From the NCBI GenBank assembly GCA_963817395.1, contig CAWFOC010000004.1:62001-126000 (forward strand): a stretch of 64,000 nt of DNA, given 5' to 3'. The position numbers and the translations under genes were made by a program. Shown in pieces: positions 58,105 through 64,000 of this stretch. The stretch comes from CAWGYQ01 sp963817395. Its GTDB lineage: Bacteria; Acidobacteriota; Vicinamibacteria; Vicinamibacterales; CAVPJW01. The notes below the pieces were generated by a model that ran no database searches, was not told the DNA's origin, and worked only from the letters and a program-made list of their open reading frames with translations. Position 1 is the first letter of the stretch, and each line of letters opens with the position of its first letter.

Positions 58105-58199
58105 TGTCTCAGTCACAGCCATCACGAGACCTTCGCGGAGCCTCTCCCGCTGGGCCGCTCGAGTTGTCCCTGCGGTGGGGGATTCGGTAAGGTGTCGGG

Positions 58200-59633
58200 A
58201 TGCTCGATGCAACCACGGGGGTTTTCCCACGTCCGCTGAACACCTACCCGCCCGCGGCCGATTCGCTGCTCAGGACGCTCGGCGAGCGCATCCAACTCGA
58301 ACCGCTCAATGCCATGGCCACCGTCATTTTTCTGCTGGCCATTCTCCACACGTTTGCGGCGCCCCGCCTGGCGGCCCTCGCCCATGATCTGCAACAGCGC
58401 GAGCGCGCGCGAGCGCGCGCGGAACACCGGGAAGGCCGCCACCGTGTTGGCGCCGAGTTCTTGCACTTTCTTGGTGAGATAGAGGTCGTGTTCGGACTCT
58501 GGGCCGCGGTCCTGCTGCTGGCGCTGACGACGTTCGCCGGGTGGGAGACCGCGAAGCACTACATCAACGACACGGTGAACTATACCGAACCCCTCTTTGT
58601 CGTCGTCATCATGGCGCTTGCCTCCACGCGTCCGATCGTCGAGCTGGCCGAGTGGAGTCTCAGGCGGATCGCGAACGCCGGCGGCGCGACACCCGCCGCA
58701 TGGTGGGCGACGATTCTCATTCTCGGCCCGCTGCTGGGGTCGTTCATCACGGAGCCCGCGGCGATGACCATCTGCGCGCTTCTTCTCGCCCGCCAGTTCT
58801 ACGATCTGAAGCCGGGCGTGGCCCTCAAGTACGCGACGCTGGGGGTCCTGTTCGTGAACGTCTCGATTGGCGGCACGCTGACCCACTTCGCGGCGCCGCC
58901 GGTGCTGATGGTCTCCCGCCCCTGGGCCTGGGACACCGCGTTCATGCTGAGCCACTTCGGCTGGCGTGCCACGGTCGCGATTGTGATATCCACTGGCCTC
59001 TATTTCTGGTGGTTTCGTGCCGAGCTCCGGGCTCTCGACAGGCGGCCGACGGTCGCCGATCGTTACGCGCCAGACGAGGATGTGAAGACCGGACAGATGC
59101 TGCCGGTCCCTCGGTGGGTGACCGTTCTGCACGTCGGGTTCATGGCGTGGACGGTGATCACGGCGCACTATCCGGCGCTGTTCCTCGGGGGCTTCCTGTT
59201 CTTTCTCGGCTTCGCGCGCGCCACCGCCGTGTATCAGAGCCGGATGGAGCTCAGGACGCCGCTTCTGGTGGGGTTCTTCCTCGCCGGCCTCGTGATTCAC
59301 GGCGGGCTGCAGGGCTGGTGGATTGCTCCCGTGCTCGGAGGCCTCGCTGAAGGTCCGCTGTTTGTCGCGTCGGCGATCCTGACCGCCTTCAACGACAACG
59401 CCCTCATCACCTATTTGGCCACGCTTGTGCCCGATCTCCACGAGCCGCTCAAGATCGCCGTGGTGGAAGGCGCGGTCGTCGGTGGAGGCATGACGGTCAT
59501 TGCCAACGCGCCGAATCCCGCCGGGCAGGCGCTCCTGGCTCGATTTTTTGACGGCGCTATCTGGCCCGTTCGGCTCGCGGCCGGAGCGGCGCTGCCAACG
59601 CTCATCGCTGCCCTCGTCTTTCGTCTGCTCTGA
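58200..59633 (+). CDS. putative Na+/H+ antiporter (DUF1504-type)
   Basis: A 477-residue membrane protein with about eleven helices (FGLWAAVLLLALTTFAGW; WWATILILGPLLGSF; FLGGFLFFLGFARATA; LPTLIAALVFRL) and the motif ITEPAAMTICALLLARQF, typical of the putative sodium/proton antiporter family PF07399. LTAFNDNALITYLATLVPD near the end is another hallmark. The ATG at 58200 follows the radical SAM gene by 95 bases on the same strand. Functional coupling with the peptide operon is not evident. Confidence 0.85.
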   Translation: MLDATTGVFPRPLNTYPPAADSLLRTLGERIQLEPLNAMATVIFLLAILHTFAAPRLAALAHDLQQRERARARAEHREGRHRVGAEFLHFLGEIEVVFGLWAAVLLLALTTFAGWETAKHYINDTVNYTEPLFVVVIMALASTRPIVELAEWSLRRIANAGGATPAAWWATILILGPLLGSFITEPAAMTICALLLARQFYDLKPGVALKYATLGVLFVNVSIGGTLTHFAAPPVLMVSRPWAWDTAFMLSHFGWRATVAIVISTGLYFWWFRAELRALDRRPTVADRYAPDEDVKTGQMLPVPRWVTVLHVGFMAWTVITAHYPALFLGGFLFFLGFARATAVYQSRMELRTPLLVGFFLAGLVIHGGLQGWWIAPVLGGLAEGPLFVASAILTAFNDNALITYLATLVPDLHEPLKIAVVEGAVVGGGMTVIANAPNPAGQALLARFFDGAIWPVRLAAGAALPTLIAALVFRLL

Positions 59634-59671
59634 TGGGTGGCGTCGCTTCGTAGCGGTATACTCACGCCATT

Positions 59672-62365
59672 GTGGCTCTCGCCGCAGGCGCTCGACTCGG
59701 CGCCTTCGAGATCACCGCCGCGATTGGCGCCGGCGGGATGGGCGAGGTGTACCGGGCGCGCGATACGCGGCTGAATCGCACGGTCGCCATCAAGGTCCTC
59801 CCGCACGCCGTGGCCGCGGATCCGCCATCGCGTGAGCGCTTCGAGCGCGAAGCGCGTGCCGTCGCCGCGCTCACGCACCCCCACATCTGTACGCTGCACG
59901 ACATCGGGCGCTTGGACGGCATCGACTTCCTGGTGATGGAGTACGTGGAGGGCGAGACGCTGGCGGCGCGCCTGACAAAGGGGCCGCTTCCGCTTGAGCA
60001 GGCGCTGGCGCGGGCGATCGAGATCGCCTCGGCGCTCGATCGGGCCCACCGCGCCGGAATCGTGCATCGCGACATCAAGCCCGGGAACATCATGCTGACG
60101 AAGGCGGGCGCCAAGCTGCTCGACTTCGGGATCGCGAAAGCGTTCGCGCCCGCGAAGGCAGGCGGCGAGACGACCGAGCATCGCGCGCCGGATTTGACCG
60201 AGCGGGGCCTGATCGTGGGCACGGTGCAATACATGGCGCCGGAGCAGATCGAGGGTGGGCCCATCGATTCGCGAACGGACATCTTCGCCCTCGGCGCCGT
60301 CCTGTACGAGATGGTGACGGGGCGGAAAGCGTTCGACGGCGGAAGCCAGGCGAGCTTGATCGCGGCCATTCTCGAGCGCGACCCGCCGCGCGTGTCGTCG
60401 CTGCAGCCACTCGCACCGGCCACGTTGGATCGCGTGATCTCGACGTGCCTGGCAAAGGACCCGGACAAGCGCTGGCAGAGCGCGGCCGATCTCGGAACCG
60501 CCCTTCGATGGGCGGTCGAACCGCCGGCGAACGAGGCGGCGAGTGCGGGCGCGATCGCCCGGCACCACCGGCTCGGTGGCGCCGGGTGATGCGAGCCGGC
60601 GTCGTCGCCGCGATTGCGGCCGGCGCGGTGGCCGCAGGAGTCGCTCTCACGCGGCGTAACGATTCGTCCACGACCGAGCCGGCGACGACGATTCGCTTCG
60701 AGGTTCTCCCACCACCCGGCGCTCTGTGGTCGCCATCACCGGTCGCCTCGACCGCGCAACTCGCCCTGTCGCCGGACGGCCGCCGCCTCGCGTTCGTCGC
60801 GGCCGCGAGAGGAAGCCTGTCGCAAGTCTGGATCCGATCGCTCGACGCGGTGGAGGCGAAACCATTGGCCGGCACAGAGGGAGCGTCGTATCCCTTCTGG
60901 TCGCCCGACAGCCGGTCCATCGGGTTCTTCGCTGGCGGCAAGCTCAACAGAATCGACACGGCGGGGGGTGCGCCCCAGCCACTCGGCGATGCTCCTTCGG
61001 GCCGCGGCGGTACCTGGAACCGTGACGGCGTGATCCTGTTCACCGGAGCGCCTTCGTCTGGAATCCTGCGGGTCGCCGCGGCGGGCGGTGCCGTGACCGA
61101 GGAAACCGCTCTGAGTGGCGAGGAGGGCGCGGTCACGCACTACTGGCCCCAGTTCCTGATGGACGGCCGCCGGTTTCTCTACTGGCAGCGGAGCTCGATC
61201 CCCGAGTTCCAGGCCATCTACGTGAAAACGCTCGGTGCTCCGGGCGCAACTCGGGTGCTCGCGACCAGCGGAATGGCCGTCGCCGTCCCTGGCTACCTGC
61301 TCACGGCGCGGGACGAGATGCTCTTTGCGCACCCCTTCGATGACGGCTTGCTGCAGACGACGGGCGAACCGATCCGGGTGGCCAACCAGGTTGGCGAATT
61401 CGGGAGTACGGTGGGATACGCGGCCTTCTCGGCGTCGCCCGGCGGCGCGCTGGCTCATGGCCCGGGCATTCGGCTCACCACGATCCTTCAGTGGAGAGAT
61501 CGCAGCGGCGGGCCCGCAGGACCTCAGACTCCCGCTAACGTGTACCGATCCCCACGGCTGTCGCCCGATCAGAAGAGCGTCGTCGTGAGCATGCAACCCG
61601 CGGGCACTCGAGCGCCCGACATCTGGATGCTGGAGCTGACGCGCGGCACGTTCTCACGCCTGACGGCGGACCCTCTAACCGACTGGTTCCCGACCTGGTC
61701 GCCCGACGGGGCCCGCGTCTTCTTCGGGTCAACGCGTACCGGTTCGACGAGGATCTTCCAGCAGGCGCTCAATGCTGTCGCGCAGGAGGAAGCCGTCACG
61801 GAGCCCGCCAATGCTGGCATCTATCCCAACGACGTATCAGGGGACGGTCGCCTCCTGGTCGTTCATGGAGTCGCATCCGGCGGCTACGACCTGGGCATTC
61901 TGACGATTGGCGGCGACCGAACGCTGAGCAAGTTTTTCGCAGACCACGTTCAACGAAGTCCAGGCCCGCTTCTCGCCGAACGGCCGGTGGATGGCGTACG
62001 CCTCCGATGAATCCGGCAGGTTCGAGGTCTACGTCCGCCCGTTTCCCTCCGGCGACGGCCTCTGGCCGATCTCGCTGGCCGGCGGCATGCAGCCCGAGTG
62101 GCGTCGCGACGGCCGAGAGCTCTTCTACATCTCCGCCGATGGGAAAATGATGGCCGTGCCGGTCACGACCGATGGCTCGACCTTCGGGGCCGGGGTGGCA
62201 CGAGCTCTCTTCGATGTGGAAATCCCTGAAGCGGTCGCCCCGTATCGGAGCGACTACACGGTCACTGCCGATGGCCAGCGGTTCCTCGTCAACACGCTGG
62301 TCGATCAGCCGACTCTTCCCTCGCTCGAGGTGATCCTCAACTGGACCGCGCAGCTCGGGAGATAG
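59672..62365 (+). CDS. Ser/Thr protein kinase with PD40-type propeller (frameshifted twice)
   Basis: Same plan as the kinase at 52.4 kb. The kinase domain has GAGGMGEVYRARDTRLNRTV, Lys40, HRDIKPGN and DFG with MAPEQ. A membrane helix (AAIAAGAVAAGVALT) comes after an indel near 60,560, then a propeller (LSPDGRRLAFVAAARG; YPFWSPDSRSIGFFAGGKL; WSPDGARVFFGSTRTG), and a second indel near 61,975 before the last blade. GTG start at 59672 without a strong ribosome-binding site. Paralogue of the 52.4-kb kinase. The two lie on either side of the peptide operon, about 2-4 kb away. Confidence 0.82.
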
Positions 62366-62396
62366 CCGCCGCTCCCATCGACTCCGCTTAGGAAAA

Positions 62397-62415
62397 TTTT
62401 AGGCTTGCCCTAGGA
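62397..62415. promoter_or_regulatory. DtxR/MntR-like operator candidate upstream of cytochrome c
   Basis: The imperfect inverted repeat TTTTAGGCTTGCCCTAGGA resembles metal-dependent DtxR-family boxes of the TTAGG-N-CCTAA type, with further TTAGG half-sites around it. It lies about 65 bases before the cytochrome start. Motif match by eye, function inferred. Confidence 0.3.
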
Positions 62416-62478
62416 ATCATTTAGCGTCGCGCCACGCGCAGTTTCGCCGACGATTCATCTGCAACCTGGAGGTGACGT

Positions 62479-63084
62479 GTGAAACTGCAGCGTTCGACCC
62501 TTGCGTTCCTGCTCCTGTCCGGCGTGCTCGCGAGCGGCCTGCTGGCCCGCACCGCAGCGTCCGGCCTTAAGACTCCGCCGCCGCCCGAAGAGGTGAAGCG
62601 CGGCGCATACCTCGTGAGCGTGACGGGCTGCCACGACTGCCATTCGCCAAAAGCGGATGATCAGATGACGCCTGATGCCGCGCGCCTGCTCTCGGGCCGT
62701 CCCATGCCGACGTTCCCTCCCGAGCAGACAGCCGGCGAGATTCGCGCGTCTCTGGACTTCACCGCCTTCTCGGGTCCGTGGGGGGTCAGCTACGCGGCGA
62801 ACCTCACGCCGGATCCGGAAACGGGCATCGGCGCCCGGTACACCGAGGCGGCGTTCATCAAGACCATCCGCACCGGAAGGAAGCCGGAGGGCGAGAATTT
62901 GATGCCGCCCATGCCCTGGACCGTCTATCGGAACCTGACGGACGAGGACTTGAGGGCGGTCTATGCGTATCTGACCACGCTCGAGCCGGTGCGGAACTTC
63001 GTGCGCGCGGCTCCGACCGCCGTTTCGACGAGGTCAGACGGCCGTGGCGGCAAATCGACTCCACAGGCCATCACAGTGAAGTGA
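62479..63084 (+). CDS. secreted monohaem c-type cytochrome
   Basis: A 201-residue protein with a leader (LAFLLLSGVLASGLLA) and one haem site CHDCH (51-55). The Met ligand is probably in LMPPMPWTVY, and LTDEDLRAVYAYLTTL is the usual C-terminal helix. TGGAGGTG precedes the GTG at 62479. Class I cytochromes of this size transfer electrons in the periplasm. It may be iron- or manganese-regulated if the upstream site is real. Confidence 0.85.
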   Translation: MKLQRSTLAFLLLSGVLASGLLARTAASGLKTPPPPEEVKRGAYLVSVTGCHDCHSPKADDQMTPDAARLLSGRPMPTFPPEQTAGEIRASLDFTAFSGPWGVSYAANLTPDPETGIGARYTEAAFIKTIRTGRKPEGENLMPPMPWTVYRNLTDEDLRAVYAYLTTLEPVRNFVRAAPTAVSTRSDGRGGKSTPQAITVK

Positions 63085-63088
63085 ATGG

Positions 63089-63343
63089 CTAGCGCTTGTC
63101 GACCACCACACGACCCTTGTCGTTCTCGTATACGCGATACTTGTTGCCGTCCTTGCAGGAGGCGAGGTAGTCGTTCTTGCCCTGCATCGTGGCCTCGACG
63201 ACCTCTCCACACGGCATGCCGTTCAGCGCGATCACGGCCGTCAGGTCCTTCTTGAGGGCCTCGTCGTCCTGCGCGACAAGCGACGGCGCGGCGAGACACG
63301 CAAGCAAGAGCGCATGGGCGATTGCGATTCTTGGATTTCTCAT
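63089..63343 (-). CDS. small secreted two-cysteine protein
   Basis: An 84-residue protein with a signal peptide (IAIAHALLLACLAAPSLVAQ) and a compact mature domain MPCGEVVEATMQGKNDYLAS then CKDGNKYRVYENDKGRV. The two cysteines probably form a disulfide. Convergent with the cytochrome gene, four bases between the stops. No named family; short proteins of this pattern recur in many bacteria. Confidence 0.65.
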   Translation of the reverse strand: MRNPRIAIAHALLLACLAAPSLVAQDDEALKKDLTAVIALNGMPCGEVVEATMQGKNDYLASCKDGNKYRVYENDKGRVVVDKR

Positions 63344-63356
63344 CAGTCTCCCTCGT

Positions 63357-64000
63357 TCAGGCCTGAAGGGCCGCGAATTTCTTCGGGTCGACGAGCAGGC
63401 CCCAAATCGTTTCCCGCGACGACCCGATCTGAGATGCCAGCTGCTGGTCGTCGTCCTGAAGCAGTGAGAGCACCTTCATCATCAACAAGTCGTAGGACTG
63501 GCGCAAGTCCGCGATCGTCGGCTCGGGCTTTCCAGAGTGGTGCTCGCGGAACTCGTCCAGCAGATCGTCAACCTTGTTCTTCAGCGAGAGCTTCGTGAAG
63601 ACGCCGAGCGCTTTGGTTTCTTTCAGCCGCGCGATGAGCGCATCCAGATCCAGGGGCTGGCCTGCAGCCGGTTTGCGCGGCGCTGTGGCCACTGCCGCAG
63701 GCTTCGAGACCGGCGCCTTTGCGGCGGTCTTCTCTGTCACTGGAGCGGGCGCCTTCGTCACGGGCGCAGCCGCCGCGCCGGACGCCTTGGGCACCGGTGC
63801 CTTGGCGGTCGGTTTCGTCGTCGTAGGCGGAGTTGGTGCCTCTGTCACGGGTGGCGCCGCCTCGATCTTTGTTTTTGGCGCCGGCGCTTCTCCTGGAGCG
63901 GGACCCTCGGGCGCGGATGCCTGCTCGACTGGCGGCGGCGCGGGCGGCGGTGGAGCGGGCTGCGGTGTCTCAGGCGTGCCGCGGACACATCCGGCGCTCA
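63357..64000 (-). CDS. lipoprotein with Pro/Ala-rich linker and helical C-terminus (5' end cut by window)
   Basis: The frame stays open from the window edge, where it reads SAGCVRGTPETPQPAPPP: a lipobox with the acylated Cys in its first visible residues, so only the signal peptide is missing. About 90 residues of Pro/Ala/Lys-rich linker (TKPTAKAPVPKASG) span the periplasm. A helical end follows (KNKVDDLLDEFREHH; IADLRQSYDLLMMKVLSLLQ; FAALQA). The linker suggests reach across the cell wall. Its stop is 13 bases upstream of the small secreted protein's ATG on the same strand, so both may be co-transcribed. An internal GTG at 63848 is not needed. Confidence 0.7.
   Translation of the reverse strand, partial: SAGCVRGTPETPQPAPPPPAPPPVEQASAPEGPAPGEAPAPKTKIEAAPPVTEAPTPPTTTKPTAKAPVPKASGAAAAPVTKAPAPVTEKTAAKAPVSKPAAVATAPRKPAAGQPLDLDALIARLKETKALGVFTKLSLKNKVDDLLDEFREHHSGKPEPTIADLRQSYDLLMMKVLSLLQDDDQQLASQIGSSRETIWGLLVDPKKFAALQA

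Noticed and set aside
58122..59441. A 439-residue minus-strand open frame
   Set aside because: Antisense to the antiporter gene, which has clear membrane helices.
1..64000. rRNA, tRNA, insertion sequences or integrase genes
   Set aside because: I saw no conserved rRNA or tRNA arms and no transposase or integrase motif in any frame. The duplicated fragments at 19-27 kb have no terminal repeats that would mark a transposon.

Overview
The window is GC-rich, densely coded DNA from a Gram-negative bacterium, most likely an Acidobacteriota (Vicinamibacteria-like). The argument rests on gene content: TonB-dependent receptor with an N-terminal carboxypeptidase-regulatory-like domain, two Ser/Thr kinases fused to PD40-type beta-propellers, a winged-helix/TPR regulator, a propeller-containing hybrid sensor kinase, YVTN propellers and a PEP-CTERM protein. 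No rRNA or tRNA gene was seen, so the assignment is an inference. At least 22 frame changes interrupt otherwise full-length genes. Most look like single-base indels, and a long-read assembly with residual errors is the simplest explanation, although real decay cannot be excluded.

Layout. 1-8.6 kb: a flavin monooxygenase-like protein, then a copper/silver efflux-type set (porin-like protein, YVTN propeller, CusB-like adaptor, CusA-like RND pump in about nine frame pieces, Met-rich lipoprotein). 8.4-16.9 kb: secreted methyltransferase, second YVTN propeller, TonB receptor, and a three-gene lipid-type operon on the minus strand. 16.9-29 kb is an accessory region with many relics: an active HtrA protease, a short LuxR-type regulator and an HtrA-like pseudoprotease; a queuosine-salvage (Qng1/DUF2419) protein with a Tat-like leader; a VapBC pair with a palindromic operator; a PEP-CTERM protein; a sulfatase; a methyltransferase; and duplicated or chimeric gene fragments. 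29-40 kb: regulators and a surface-polymer-like cluster (ATP-grasp, three glycosyltransferases, FAD oxidoreductase, P450). 40-52 kb: AraC regulator, methyltransferase, hydrolase, small secreted proteins, and a minus-strand signalling operon (REC-PP2C phosphatase, very large propeller histidine kinase, stand-alone receiver). 52-64 kb: two PD40 kinases, a second VapBC pair, the candidate modified-peptide operon, an ion antiporter, a cytochrome c and a truncated lipoprotein gene at the edge.

The most interesting locus is 56,132-58,104. A 266-residue protein carries 36 His-X-Asp triplets, mostly in a five-residue Gly-His-hydrophobic-Asp repeat, and is followed two bases later by a radical SAM enzyme with an exact SPASM cysteine pattern. 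By analogy with His-Xaa-Ser systems and with cyclophane-forming (triceptide) enzymes, I infer a multiply modified repeat peptide and its maturase.
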